NCBI GenBank assembly: GCA_045106235.1
Contig: JBGCEJ010000023.1
Location: 1-64,000, forward strand
Reading direction: 5' to 3'
Length of the DNA: 64,000 nucleotides
Origin: UBA4427 sp045106235
Lineage (GTDB): Bacteria > Myxococcota_A > UBA9160 > UBA4427
Every line of letters starts with the position of its first letter. The first letter of the stretch is position 1. The notes below the pieces were generated by a model. It ran no database searches, was not told the origin of the DNA, and saw only the letters and a program-made list of their open reading frames with translations. The position numbers and the translations under genes were made by a program. Shown here piece after piece: positions 44,100 through 54,151 of this stretch.

Positions 44100-45541
44100 G
44101 CACCGGGACGGACACAGCGGACATGGCCCCCGTCGCTTCGGACAAAGCACAAGGATCGGAAGAAGAGGGCGCCTCTCCGGAGAGTGGAGCGCCGGAGAAG
44201 CCGAGCGGCGGGAGTCTCAAGAAGCTCGCGCTGAAGGGCTCGGCCTATGAACTGATGGGCTACGGCGCGAGCATGGTCCTTCGCCTTGGCGGCAACCTCG
44301 TCCTGACGCGTTTCCTCTTGCCTTCGGATTTCGGCCTCGTCGCGATCGTGAACGCGATCTTGTACGGCCTGGAAATGATGTCCGACGTGGGGCTTCGCAT
44401 GGCCGTGATCCAGCAGGAGAACGGCGATGATCAGGAGTTCCTCGACACGGTCTGGACGCTTCAGGTCGCGCGCGGCTTCTTTCTTTGGATCATCGCATGC
44501 TTGGTCACCTATCCGATTGCGGAGTTCTACGAAGAGCCTGAGCTCCTGCTGCTGATTCCTGTCGGGGCCTCGGCGACCCTCGTGTCTGGCTTCTGCTCGA
44601 CCTCTCTCTACACGGTCCGAAGACATCTGCGTCTGGGACTTGTGAACCTGGTGGAGTTTGTCGGCCGCCTTGTCGCGACGATTGTCATGATCAGCTGGGC
44701 GATGGTGAGTCCGACGGTCTGGGCGCTGGCCGCAGGCGGCGTGGCCAACGGCCTCGTCCGGTTGGTTTCGTCCTACATGATTCCTGTGGGCTACCGGAAC
44801 AAGTTTCATTGGGACAAGGAATCCGCCGGGAGCGTTGTCCATTTTGGCAAATGGATCTTTGGTTCGACGGCACTCTTCTACGTGGGCAGTCGAATGGACC
44901 AGTTTATGCTGGGCCACTACATGGATATGGCCACGCTCGGGGTCTATTCCTTCGCCGTAATGATCGGCGAGGCCGCCTACGCCGTGATGGCCAAGATTAT
45001 TCGCGGCGTGCTCTTCCCCGTCTTTAGTCGCTTCGCAGATATGGGGCATGACCGACTGCGCTCCGCCTACTACGAGACGCGGCTTCGATTAGATGCGCTG
45101 GCGATGCCCGCAGTGGGCGGCTTGATGGCGCTCAGTCAATTCATCATCGACTTAGGATGGGATGAGCGTTACGCCGCAGCGGGTTGGATGCTCGAGCTGC
45201 TTTGTCTTCGCGTCGCGATGGGCATCGTGCTCGACTGCTGTGAGATCTGTTTCATCGCGGCCGGCCATCCGCGCTGGGCCTTTTTCCGCAATCTGGTGCG
45301 GACCGCCTGGGTTCTGATCGGGATCCCCGTGGCTTATCAGCACTTCGGACTCGAAGGGCTGGTGTGGGTTTTCGGCCTTTCCGAGCTCCCCCTCTTTTTC
45401 GTGATGTTCCCCGCGTTCTACCGCATGGGCTTCCTCCGCCTCAGTCGAGAGATCCTTGCGCTCCTCTTCTTCCTGGCGGGCTACGGCCTGGGCCGGGTGC
45501 TCCTGCCGCCGCTCGAGATGCTGGCCGCCGCCTGGCTCTAG
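44096..45541 (+). CDS. Wzx-type polysaccharide flippase
   Basis: 481 residues with a soluble, Glu/Ser-rich N-terminus (about 1-40), then a dozen or more hydrophobic segments. LVLTRFLLPSDFGLVAIV and SDVGLRMAVIQQ are typical of the MOP superfamily polysaccharide transporter branch. It moves undecaprenyl-linked repeat units to the periplasm. It is coupled to the gene before it through ATGA. A 14-bp perfect palindrome GGCGGGCGCCCGCC at 45551-45564 lies just past its stop. Confidence 0.9.
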   Translation: MSTGTDTADMAPVASDKAQGSEEEGASPESGAPEKPSGGSLKKLALKGSAYELMGYGASMVLRLGGNLVLTRFLLPSDFGLVAIVNAILYGLEMMSDVGLRMAVIQQENGDDQEFLDTVWTLQVARGFFLWIIACLVTYPIAEFYEEPELLLLIPVGASATLVSGFCSTSLYTVRRHLRLGLVNLVEFVGRLVATIVMISWAMVSPTVWALAAGGVANGLVRLVSSYMIPVGYRNKFHWDKESAGSVVHFGKWIFGSTALFYVGSRMDQFMLGHYMDMATLGVYSFAVMIGEAAYAVMAKIIRGVLFPVFSRFADMGHDRLRSAYYETRLRLDALAMPAVGGLMALSQFIIDLGWDERYAAAGWMLELLCLRVAMGIVLDCCEICFIAAGHPRWAFFRNLVRTAWVLIGIPVAYQHFGLEGLVWVFGLSELPLFFVMFPAFYRMGFLRLSREILALLFFLAGYGLGRVLLPPLEMLAAAWL

Positions 45542-45851
45542 CCAATGTCCGGCGGGCGCCCGCCCGCGCAATCGACATGGCCGGCCTGCCTGGGCCCCTC
45601 GGGGATTTTCCGATCCGACGGATGAGAGCGGTGCCGTTCCCCCTTTAGGAACGAATAGGCAGGCCGTGTGCAGATTCATCTTTGGAATGTAAGACTGGTT
45701 ACCGAATCAGGAAGGTGAAGGAGCTACACCGTAGCCGTGCCGCCGTACCTGATGCCCCTCAAGGCTGGGCGGCTCTTCGGATATCAACCCCCGCGCCTGG
45801 CAGCGTGGGCACACCCCTGATCGATCTTGCTCAATCGGAAATGGAATTGCA
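45542..45851. other. Intergenic upstream of the PEP-CTERM protein
   Basis: 310 bases. It starts with the palindrome at 45551-45564. I looked for a sigma-54 site (TGGCAC-N5-TTGC), which some PEP-CTERM genes have; TGGCAG at about 45796-45801 is followed by GGCAC but does not fit. No riboswitch of a class I know is recognisable. Confidence 0.4.
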
Positions 45852-48635
45852 GTGAACACGCGCCTTCAGACTCGAGTCGTTTCGAACCTTCTTGCGCTCG
45901 TCGCAGGGTTTCTTTGCTTTGCGCCAGGCGCCCTGGCGCAGGAATGCGCGCTCGGATCGCGGGTGCCTTTTGCGGGGCATAATCTGCCCCTCGATGCAGA
46001 CCCGAATCCCCAGTCGATGACGCTGGTCGAAGCTTTTCCGAACCTCGGTTTCGACCGCGCGATCCAGGCCGTTCCTACCCCCGACGATACGAATCGGCTG
46101 GCGGTGGTGGAGCAGGAAGGACAGATCCGCATCTTCCAGAACGATGCGTCCACATCCAGTCTCGGCACCTTTCTGGATATCAGCGGTGTCGTTGACGATT
46201 CGGATAACGAGATGGGTCTGCTTGGCCTGGCTTTCGATCCCGGTTATGCGCAGAACGGTCGTTTCTTCGTGAACTACACCGCGGGAAGCGCCTGCAGTGG
46301 CGCGGTGCAGACCACCTACTGCACGCGCATCGTTCAGTATGAAGTGTCTGCGGGCAACGCCAACGTCGCGAATCCCGGCAGCGCATCTCTCGTTTATGAA
46401 TTCGAACAAACCGCGAGTTTCCACAACGGCGGCACGATGCATTTTGGGCCGGACGGCTATCTCTACGTTGCGGCGGGCGATGGCGGCTTGAACTCCAGCG
46501 ATGCGCTCGACCTCACCAATCCGCGGGGCGCGATCCTGCGACTCGATGTCAGCGAAAATGCGCCGAGCCTCGCGCCTTCCACGAACCCCTTTGTGGGACA
46601 GGCGGGCGCGGCGGAAGAGATCTTTCACTACGGCCTCCGAAATCCGTGGCGGTTCTCGTTCGACAGCGCCACGGGCGATCTTTGGATCGGGGATGTGGGC
46701 CGAGCCTCCTTTGAGGAAATTAACTTCCTGGCCGCCGGTTCTCCGGGCGGCACGAATTTCGGTTGGGATCGATGCGAAGGCAACGGCGATGGTCCGGCGA
46801 ATCAGGCCTGCGGTTCGCAGCCCTACGAAGCGCCGGCCTACGTTTACGCCCATGGCGGCGCGGCTTTCAACTCAGTGACTGGGGGCTTTGTCTATCGCGG
46901 CGATGAATTCCCTGAACTCAACGGCGCGTATATCTTCGCCGACTACGGCCTGCGAACCGTCTGGGCCTGGGATAAGGACGGCGGGGGATCACCGCAGCAG
47001 ATCGCCACAGCCGATAATGGCATCGTCTCCTTCGGCGAAGACAATGACGGTGAGATCCTTCTGCTCGAACTTTTTGGCAACGATATCTCGCGCCTCGCGC
47101 GGAGTTCCGGCTCCGGCGGTTCAGGCGGCGATTCGTTTCCCATCGCGCTTTCGGATACCGGGTTCTTCGACAATGTCAGCACGCTGACTCCGGCCGCGGG
47201 CATGATCGAATATGAGCCCGAAGCTCCGTTCTACTCGGATAATACGGAGAAGACGCGCTGGATGGCGCTGCCGGGCAACCAGAAGATCGCCTTTCACGCG
47301 ACGGAGACCTGGGGCTTCCCGGTGGGTACGGCTTTCGTGAAGCATTTTGAGATCGAGCGCTCGGATGGTTCGTTCCAGCGCCTCGAAACACGCGTCTTTT
47401 TGCGCCAGCTCGGGCGCTGGGTGGGCGTGACGTACCGCTGGAACTCGGCCGGGACGGATGCGTTCTTGCTGGTAGACGGGGACGAGGTGGTGCTCGATCT
47501 CGGCGCGGGCCAGACCCAGAACTATATCTATCCCTCATCCTCGGACTGCCTCGGCTGCCACAACGATTTTGCGGGCCGCGCGCTCGGCCTCCGAACCCGC
47601 CAGCTCGGCGGTGAGTTTGATTATGGGTCGGTCAGTGAAGTTCAACTCGAAGCCTGGAACTGCATCGGCCTCTTCGACACCGATCTCGAAAATCCGACCG
47701 GCTACGAACGCTTCGCGCCTTTCTCAGATTCCAGCCGATCCCTCAGCCACCGCGTCCGCTCACACGTCGATGTGAACTGCGCGGTTTGTCATCAGCCGGC
47801 GGGGCCCGCTCCGACCGCGGTCGATCTTCGCTTCGATACCGCCATCGCCGAGATGAATCTGATCGGGGCTTCTCCCACGGAGGGGAACCTCGGTGTACCG
47901 GGTGCGGATCTGGTCACGGTGGGCTCAAAGGAAGACAGCGGGATGTGGCTGCGCATGAGTTCGCTCGTGGCGAGCGAGCGCATGGCCGCAGGCACCCAGG
48001 TCCCCGACGCTGAGGCGGTCGCGGAAATCGGAAGTTGGATCGATTCAGCGCTGAACGTGATCGACACGGATGAAGACGGCATCGCCGACGGGGCAGATCT
48101 TTGCCCCACGGTGGCGGATCCCGGACAAGCGGACCGCGACGGAGACGATGTGGGGGATGCCTGTGATCCCGACGATCTTCCGGATGTCTTCGTTGTGAGT
48201 CAAAATGTCCCAAGCTCTGTTTCGCCAGGACAGCTGCTCTCGCTCTCCGCAGTGGCCAGGAATCAAGGCGGCGGCGCTGCGGGGAATTTCCCGTTGAACT
48301 TCTACCTCTCCTCGGATCAATCCTTTGACCGAACGGAAGATGCGAGCGTCGGAACCTGCTGGCTGAACGGGGCGGGTGTGGATGTTTCGCGGACCTGCAC
48401 GACGACGGAAGCGCAGGTGCCTTCGGATATCGTGGCCGCCGAAGCGTTGCCTGCTGAATTCTACTGGGTTGCGTGTGCGGATCCGGTTGGGCAAATCCCG
48501 GATGTCGACGACAGCAACGATTGTCTGGTTGCTTCATCGCCGGTGATGGTGCCTGAGCCGGGCGTTTTCATGTTGGGATTGGTTGCGCTCTCGTCGACGC
48601 TGGTCGCGGTGCGTCTGCGGCGTGCGCTCGACTAG
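45852..48635 (+). CDS. PEP-CTERM sugar dehydrogenase with two c-type haem sites
   Basis: 927 residues, GTG start, signal peptide ending near ALA-QE (about residue 30). Residues about 50-420 are a glucose/sorbosone dehydrogenase beta-propeller (NEMGLLGLAFDPGY, ASFHNGGTMHFGPDGYLYVAAGDGG, FHYGLRNPWRFSFD). The next part (about 435-720) holds C566-L-G-C-H570 and C643-A-V-C-H647, two haem c sites. A thrombospondin type 3 calcium repeat (DTDEDGIADGADLCP, DRDGDDVGDACD) and a CARDB-like domain follow. The last 28 residues are a PEP-CTERM signal: VPEP at 900-903, a hydrophobic stretch, then basic residues. Likely a surface-sorted sugar oxidase with its own electron path; an exosortase must be elsewhere. 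Confidence 0.88.
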   Translation: MNTRLQTRVVSNLLALVAGFLCFAPGALAQECALGSRVPFAGHNLPLDADPNPQSMTLVEAFPNLGFDRAIQAVPTPDDTNRLAVVEQEGQIRIFQNDASTSSLGTFLDISGVVDDSDNEMGLLGLAFDPGYAQNGRFFVNYTAGSACSGAVQTTYCTRIVQYEVSAGNANVANPGSASLVYEFEQTASFHNGGTMHFGPDGYLYVAAGDGGLNSSDALDLTNPRGAILRLDVSENAPSLAPSTNPFVGQAGAAEEIFHYGLRNPWRFSFDSATGDLWIGDVGRASFEEINFLAAGSPGGTNFGWDRCEGNGDGPANQACGSQPYEAPAYVYAHGGAAFNSVTGGFVYRGDEFPELNGAYIFADYGLRTVWAWDKDGGGSPQQIATADNGIVSFGEDNDGEILLLELFGNDISRLARSSGSGGSGGDSFPIALSDTGFFDNVSTLTPAAGMIEYEPEAPFYSDNTEKTRWMALPGNQKIAFHATETWGFPVGTAFVKHFEIERSDGSFQRLETRVFLRQLGRWVGVTYRWNSAGTDAFLLVDGDEVVLDLGAGQTQNYIYPSSSDCLGCHNDFAGRALGLRTRQLGGEFDYGSVSEVQLEAWNCIGLFDTDLENPTGYERFAPFSDSSRSLSHRVRSHVDVNCAVCHQPAGPAPTAVDLRFDTAIAEMNLIGASPTEGNLGVPGADLVTVGSKEDSGMWLRMSSLVASERMAAGTQVPDAEAVAEIGSWIDSALNVIDTDEDGIADGADLCPTVADPGQADRDGDDVGDACDPDDLPDVFVVSQNVPSSVSPGQLLSLSAVARNQGGGAAGNFPLNFYLSSDQSFDRTEDASVGTCWLNGAGVDVSRTCTTTEAQVPSDIVAAEALPAEFYWVACADPVGQIPDVDDSNDCLVASSPVMVPEPGVFMLGLVALSSTLVAVRLRRALD

Positions 48636-48851
48636 ATCTGAATAAGTCGGAATAAGCCCAAATGAACCCAATTAGGCCGGACTGAGCAGTCGGCGTTCGC
48701 TGCGAAACGCCCCCTGTAAAACATGCACATAGAGCGCGTCTGGATCGCGCTCAAGTCGCCTTGGGTGTGACCGATCCACCAAATGGGGTCTATTTATGGG
48801 CCCTGATGGATTGAGCTGTACCTTATGTCCGCCAGGAGGCGACTCACCCGC

Positions 48852-49940
48852 ATGTCCGGTGAACCAACCACAAACGCGCGCTTCGCTGCGACCCGAAACG
48901 AAGACACAGGCATCATCGTCATCGGCCGCAATGAAGGGGACCGACTCCGCGTCTGTCTCGAGTCGGCGTTGCCCCAGGCGAATCATGTGATCTACGTGGA
49001 TTCGGGTTCAACCGATGGCAGTGCGGCCCTTGCTGATGGGCTGGGCGCCGAAGTCGTTGCGCTCGACACAACGATTCCGTTTACGGCGGCCCGTGCGCGC
49101 AATGCGGGTTTCGAGCGTCTCGAGGCGCTCGATGGGAAATCGGCCTTCGTGCAGTTCGTCGACGGCGACTGCGAGCTGGATGCGTCCTGGATCGACCGCG
49201 CGCGATCGGAATTTGAAGCGGGAGAAAACGTCGCCGTGGTCTGTGGCCGTCGCGCCGAGCGTTTTCCGGAGGCCACGATCTATAATCGCCTCTGCGATAT
49301 GGAGTGGGATACGCCGGTCGGGGAAGCCCATGAATGCGGCGGTGATGCTTTGATGGATGCCGTCGTGTTTCGTGCCGTCGGTGGTTTCAGTGACGACCTG
49401 ATCGCTGGGGAAGAGCCGGAACTCTGTTCACGCATTCGCGCGCAGGGGGGCAGGGTGCTTCGGATCGACGCGCCCATGACCTTGCATGACGCGATGATGG
49501 ATTCATTTTCCCAGTGGTGGATGCGGAATGTGCGTGCCGGTCACGCCAATGCCGAAGGCGCAGCGCGCCACGAAGCCGAAGGCGGCCCTCGCGCGAGTCG
49601 CGAGACCCGCAGTACGATCATCTGGGGCATGGCCCTGCCGGCCGCAATTGTGGCGACGCTGCTTTTCGTTGGGGTCGTTCCCGGGCTGCTGCTGTCGTGC
49701 CTCTACGATGTTCAAATCGCGCGCATTGCATTGCGTCGCCCGAAGCCGAATTTCAGCACGCTCGACCAATGGCTCTACGCGGCTTCTTGTGTGATCGGGA
49801 AGATTCCGAACGTCCAGGGGCAGATCCGGTTCTGGCGCAATCGCCGCTCGGGCAACCAGAGCACGATCATCGAATACAAGGGCCCGGACGCTGCGGTTTC
49901 GTCTCCGGAATCATCCGCATCTCGAGGAGGCCGGTCGTGA
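48852..49940 (+). CDS. Family 2 glycosyltransferase, membrane-associated
   Basis: 362 residues from the ATG at 48852, which has AGGAGG 12 bases upstream; an ATG at 48825 lies before that site. GIIVIGRNEGDRL and VDSGSTDGS form the nucleotide-binding part, VDGDCELD the metal-binding acidic motif, and GGDALMD/EEPELC the acceptor side. A hydrophobic segment at about 265-295 anchors it. It adds a sugar to the lipid-linked repeat unit. Its stop overlaps the next gene by GTGA. Confidence 0.9.
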   Translation: MSGEPTTNARFAATRNEDTGIIVIGRNEGDRLRVCLESALPQANHVIYVDSGSTDGSAALADGLGAEVVALDTTIPFTAARARNAGFERLEALDGKSAFVQFVDGDCELDASWIDRARSEFEAGENVAVVCGRRAERFPEATIYNRLCDMEWDTPVGEAHECGGDALMDAVVFRAVGGFSDDLIAGEEPELCSRIRAQGGRVLRIDAPMTLHDAMMDSFSQWWMRNVRAGHANAEGAARHEAEGGPRASRETRSTIIWGMALPAAIVATLLFVGVVPGLLLSCLYDVQIARIALRRPKPNFSTLDQWLYAASCVIGKIPNVQGQIRFWRNRRSGNQSTIIEYKGPDAAVSSPESSASRGGRS

Positions 49941-51157
49941 AGGTTGCGTACCTAACACCGCAATACCCGAAAGTCAGTCACACCTTTATTCGCCGTGAGA
50001 TTAAGGCGCTCGAAGAGATGGGCCATGAAGTCACGCGGATCTCGATCCGGAAGAGTGATGCCGGCGTGGTGGTGGATGAGGCCGATATCGCTGAGCTCTC
50101 GCGCACGCATATTCTCCTCGGAAGCAAGAGCGAGATGGTTCGCGGCTTCTTTTCCGCGCTCATGGAGAGCCCGCTCGATCTGCTCGGCGTTCTCTTTGGC
50201 GCGATGGCGCGCGGCCTGGATACGGGAAGCGGCCTGATTCGTCCCATCGCCTACGTGATGGAAGCCGTGGCGCTGATCAACCTTTGCCGGGAGCAGGGCG
50301 TCCAGCACGTCCATGTCCACTTTGCGACGAACGCCGCCACGGTGGCCTGGATTGCGCGCCGACTCGGTGGCCCGACGTACAGCCAGACGATTCACGGTCC
50401 CGATGAATGGGATGGGCCCGTCCGCCATTGGCTCGCCTCGAAGATTGAAGACTCGGCGTTTACGGCGGTGATCTCTTCGTACGCTCGGGCCCAGGCGCTG
50501 CGCTGGATCGGCGCGGAACATGGCGCGCGTCTGCATGAGGTGCACTGCACCGTAGACGACGCCTTTTTCGACGCCGCGGTTCCAATCAAGGATGACCAGC
50601 CGATGCAGTTTGTGAGCGTCGGCCGACTCACGCCGCAGAAGGGGCCACTCGTTCTGCTCGAGGCTTTCTCGCGTCTGCTTGAGTCGGGGGTGAAGGCCAA
50701 CCTCGTGATGGCCGGGGACGGCGAGCTGCGCGAAATCGTGGATGCGCGGATCAAGGCGCTCGGGCTCGAAGAGCATGTGCGGATCACGGGGTGGGTTGAC
50801 GAGGCGACGGTTCGAAGTCTCCTCAACGAAAGCCGATGCTTCGTTTTGCCGAGCTTTGCGGAAGGCCTCCCCGTCGTGATCATGGAAGCCCTCGCGCTGC
50901 AGAGGCCTGTTCTGAGTACGTACGTGGCGGGCATTCCTGAACTCGTGCGACCGGGCGAGAATGGCTGGCTTGTGCCGGCGGGGGATGTCGCACAGCTGAC
51001 AGAGGCGCTTAAGCGCGTCGTGGAAACGCCGGCGTCCGAGCTCCGGGAGATGGGCGCCGCGGGCGCGGACCGCGTCCGAGCCGAACATTCTGTCGCCACC
51101 GAAGCCGCGAAGATTGACAAGCTCCTCCGGGCGTTGCCGTCGGAAGGATCCAACTAG
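49937..51157 (+). CDS. Family 4 glycosyltransferase
   Basis: 406 residues, GTG start overlapping the previous stop, with GAGGAGG 6 bases upstream. GT-B fold: VAYLTPQYPKVSHTFIRREI, then FVSVGRLTPQKGPLVLLEAF and the E-x7-E donor motif in PSFAEGLPVVIMEAL. Closest in style to colanic-acid WcaL-type enzymes. Middle gene of a transcription run with the two neighbours. Confidence 0.92.
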   Translation: MKVAYLTPQYPKVSHTFIRREIKALEEMGHEVTRISIRKSDAGVVVDEADIAELSRTHILLGSKSEMVRGFFSALMESPLDLLGVLFGAMARGLDTGSGLIRPIAYVMEAVALINLCREQGVQHVHVHFATNAATVAWIARRLGGPTYSQTIHGPDEWDGPVRHWLASKIEDSAFTAVISSYARAQALRWIGAEHGARLHEVHCTVDDAFFDAAVPIKDDQPMQFVSVGRLTPQKGPLVLLEAFSRLLESGVKANLVMAGDGELREIVDARIKALGLEEHVRITGWVDEATVRSLLNESRCFVLPSFAEGLPVVIMEALALQRPVLSTYVAGIPELVRPGENGWLVPAGDVAQLTEALKRVVETPASELREMGAAGADRVRAEHSVATEAAKIDKLLRALPSEGSN

Positions 51158-51158
51158 C

Positions 51159-53111
51159 ATGTGCGGAATCGCCGGAGCCATTGGTCGGATGGACGGAGAA
51201 CTCGAAAAGTCGGTGCGTTCGATGAACGACGCCCAGCTGCATCGAGGCCCCGACGATACGGGGCTCTACAGCAGTCAATCGAATGCTTCTGGGCGCGGCT
51301 GCGTGCTGGGGCATCGTCGCCTCTCGATCGTGGATCTGTCGCCCCTTGGCCATCAGCCCATGGTCGACGAAGCGAGCGGAATCGCGCTTTCGTACAACGG
51401 CGAGATCTACAATTTTAAGGCGATCCGCGATGAGCTGATCGCGGAAGGGTTTTCCTTCGAGTCGACGGGCGATACTGAAGTGCTGCTCAAGGCGTGGCTC
51501 GCCTGGGGCGAGGACTGCGTCGCACGGCTGGAAGGCATGTTTGGTTTCGCCGTCTGGGATCCCCATAGAGAGTCGCTTTTTCTGGCGCGGGACCGCATGG
51601 GGATCAAGCCCGTCTACTACGGATTCGCGGAGAGCGGAGCAGGGGACAGCTTCTACTTCGCTTCTGAATTGCGGGCTCTGCTCGGCACGGGGGCCGTGGG
51701 CCGGCGGATGGATCCCGTGGCTTTGGGGACCTACCTTCGAAACGGTTTCGTGGTCGGGCCGAATACGATCGTGGCCGGTGTGCGGCAGCTTCCCGCCGGT
51801 AGTCTGATGCGCATCGATTCAGAGGGCCGCATCGCGAGCGTGCGTCGATACTGGTCGATCCCCGACGCAGGGCCCCAAGGGTCTCAGGGCCTCAGTGAAG
51901 CGGCCGCCGTCGAGGCGGTCGAGGCGCGTCTCAAGTCTGCGATTGAGCAGCGACTTGTGGCCGATGTGCCGCTGGGCATCTTCCTCTCCGGGGGCGTCGA
52001 TTCGAGTGCGATCGCGGCGATGGCTCAGAGCACCTCGGAATCTCCGATCACGACCTTCAATATTAGTTTCGATGAAGCACGCTATGACGAGTCGCCCCAT
52101 GCGGCGACGGTGGCGCGCACGATTGGGAGCGATCATCGCGAGGTAAAGCTCTCTGAAGAGACCTTTATCGAGGGGCTGCCGGCCGCGCTCGGGAGCCTCG
52201 ATCAGCCGACTTTTGATGCGGTAAACACGTTCTTTGTGAGTCGGTCCGTGCGCGAGGCGGGGCTGACGGTCGCGCTTGCGGGGACGGGCGGTGACGAACT
52301 CTTTGGCGGCTATTCGAGCTTCAAGGATCTGCCGAAAGCGCGCCGGATCATGAACGCGCTCGGCCTGGTCCCGCGAGGTCTTAGGTCGGGGCTCGGACAG
52401 GCGGCCGTTCAAGGCTTGCTCGGTCGCGGCGCCGAAGTGCCGCCCCAGACGCGCTGGGGCAAGCTTGCGGATCTCATCTCGACCGATGGCAGCCTGCTTC
52501 CCCTCTACCAGGTCTCCTACGCGCTCTTCACGGAACGCTTTCTGGAGAGCCTGATCGAACAAGACGGCGGCGCCTCTCTCGTCGCGGGACTCCCCGCCGA
52601 ATTTGCGGCAGAGCTGGCGGAGCGCGCGAATCGCGCGCCTGATCTGCACGGCGTCTCGCAGCTTGAACTCGCGCTCTTTCTCGGCGAGCGCCTCCTGCGG
52701 GACACCGACGTGGCGAGTATGGCGGTCTCTCTCGAAGTCCGTGTGCCGCTCGTGGATCACCGCTTGATCGAAGCGGTCGCTGGCCTCCCGGAACATCGGC
52801 GCTACGAGCCGATCGGCCGCAAGGCGCTGCTTCGCGAACTCGGGACGAGAGGCATCGACCCGAAAGTGTTCGACCGACCGAAGGCAGGATTCGAGCTGCC
52901 CTTTGATGTGTGGTGTCGGCGGCGGCTGCGCTCCGAAGTGGAAGACACCTTGCTTGATCCGGCGCTCTGCGCGCGGGTGGGGCTGAACGCTCAATCCGTT
53001 GCGGCTTTGTGGCGGGCCTTTTGTGAAGACCGACCAGGCATTTACTGGTCTCGAATCTGGGCGCTCTACGTGCTCATGTGGTGGAGTCGAGAATATGACA
53101 TTGGACTCTAA
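51159..53111 (+). CDS. Asparagine-synthase-like amidotransferase (first copy)
   Basis: 650 residues. It starts MCGIAGAIG, so Cys2 becomes the N-terminal nucleophile of the glutaminase. The synthetase half has the ATP loop LSGGVDSSAIAAMA and GTGGDELFGGY. It sits among glycosyltransferases, not with amino-acid genes. Family members in such loci (WbpS-like, and the amidotransferase of PEP-CTERM regions) amidate sugar carboxylates such as uronic acids. Asparagine formation cannot be excluded. A long synthetase half is usual for this branch. Confidence 0.9.
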   Translation: MCGIAGAIGRMDGELEKSVRSMNDAQLHRGPDDTGLYSSQSNASGRGCVLGHRRLSIVDLSPLGHQPMVDEASGIALSYNGEIYNFKAIRDELIAEGFSFESTGDTEVLLKAWLAWGEDCVARLEGMFGFAVWDPHRESLFLARDRMGIKPVYYGFAESGAGDSFYFASELRALLGTGAVGRRMDPVALGTYLRNGFVVGPNTIVAGVRQLPAGSLMRIDSEGRIASVRRYWSIPDAGPQGSQGLSEAAAVEAVEARLKSAIEQRLVADVPLGIFLSGGVDSSAIAAMAQSTSESPITTFNISFDEARYDESPHAATVARTIGSDHREVKLSEETFIEGLPAALGSLDQPTFDAVNTFFVSRSVREAGLTVALAGTGGDELFGGYSSFKDLPKARRIMNALGLVPRGLRSGLGQAAVQGLLGRGAEVPPQTRWGKLADLISTDGSLLPLYQVSYALFTERFLESLIEQDGGASLVAGLPAEFAAELAERANRAPDLHGVSQLELALFLGERLLRDTDVASMAVSLEVRVPLVDHRLIEAVAGLPEHRRYEPIGRKALLRELGTRGIDPKVFDRPKAGFELPFDVWCRRRLRSEVEDTLLDPALCARVGLNAQSVAALWRAFCEDRPGIYWSRIWALYVLMWWSREYDIGL

Positions 53112-54090
53112 TTTGGATAACGCTGGGGAGAAGAGCGTGGAAACGTCCGTAGGAAATCCAGACAGCACGCCGGGTCGGCGCTACTGCCTTGTGACCCCGT
53201 GTCGAAACGAGGGCGAGTACGTGCGCTCGACGCTCGAGACCACGACGGCGCAGACGGTGCCGCCCTATCTCTGGATCATCGTGGATGATGGCTCCACGGA
53301 TGAGACGCCGCAGATCCTCGCAGAGTACGAAGCGAAATTCGACTATATCAAGGTCGTTCGCCGGGTAGACCGCGGCGCGCGGAGCGTTGGGCCGGGTGTG
53401 GTCGAAGCGTTCTACGATGGCCTGGCGCACGTCGATCTCGATACGGTCGACTATATCTGCAAATACGACGCGGATCTTGAAGTGCCGCCGCGCTATTTCG
53501 AACGCCTGATGGAGATCATGGAAGGTGACCCTTACCAGGGCAATATTTCGGGGAAGCTCCATCTTCGTCTCCCGGACGGAGAACTCGAACAAGAGCGCAC
53601 GGGCGACGAGAACGCAGTGGGCCCGTCGAAGTTCTACCGAACGGAATGCTTCAAGGAGATGGGCGGCTTCGTTCGCGAGGTGAGTTGGGATGGTATTGAC
53701 GGTCATCTCTGTCGCATGAAGGGCTGGCTTGCGGAGTCCCGGGATGATCCGGAAATGCGCATCGTTCACCTGCGGCAAATGGGTTCTTCCCAGGACAATC
53801 TCTGGGTCGGACGCGTCCGCTGGGGCCGAGGCAAATACTTCATGGGCTCGGCCTGGTACTACGTTCTTGCGGTTTCGGTTTACCGGCTTTTCGAGCGCCC
53901 GCTCTTCTTGTCGGGGATTGGGATCGCATGGGGTTACCTCAAGGCCGCATTCGCTCGGAATGATCGCTACGAGAATCTCGACTACCGCAAGTTCTTCCGA
54001 GCTTACGAATTTCAGAGCCTCGTGCTCGGCAAGCGGCGCACGATGGAGAAGCATCACGCGCGGATCCGCCAGGAATTCAACCGAAGCTAG
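53095..54090 (+). CDS. Family 2 glycosyltransferase
   Basis: 331 residues from the ATG at 53095, 17 bases inside the previous gene, with GGAG 9 bases upstream. TPCRNEGEY and DDGSTDETPQ bind the nucleotide sugar, and KYDADLE is the metal-binding motif. A hydrophobic stretch near residue 260-290 may contact the membrane. It is sandwiched between the two amidotransferase genes. Confidence 0.9.
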   Translation: MTLDSNLDNAGEKSVETSVGNPDSTPGRRYCLVTPCRNEGEYVRSTLETTTAQTVPPYLWIIVDDGSTDETPQILAEYEAKFDYIKVVRRVDRGARSVGPGVVEAFYDGLAHVDLDTVDYICKYDADLEVPPRYFERLMEIMEGDPYQGNISGKLHLRLPDGELEQERTGDENAVGPSKFYRTECFKEMGGFVREVSWDGIDGHLCRMKGWLAESRDDPEMRIVHLRQMGSSQDNLWVGRVRWGRGKYFMGSAWYYVLAVSVYRLFERPLFLSGIGIAWGYLKAAFARNDRYENLDYRKFFRAYEFQSLVLGKRRTMEKHHARIRQEFNRS

Positions 54091-54151
54091 GCAGTCGCGT
54101 CACGGGTAAACGATCGCCAGGCGCGATCGCAACGAAGGAGATCCTTAGGCC

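Noticed and set aside
45542..45851. Sigma-54 promoter or c-di-GMP riboswitch for the PEP-CTERM gene
   Set aside because: The TGGCAG-like site lacks a properly spaced TTGC, and the riboswitch core is not recognisable.
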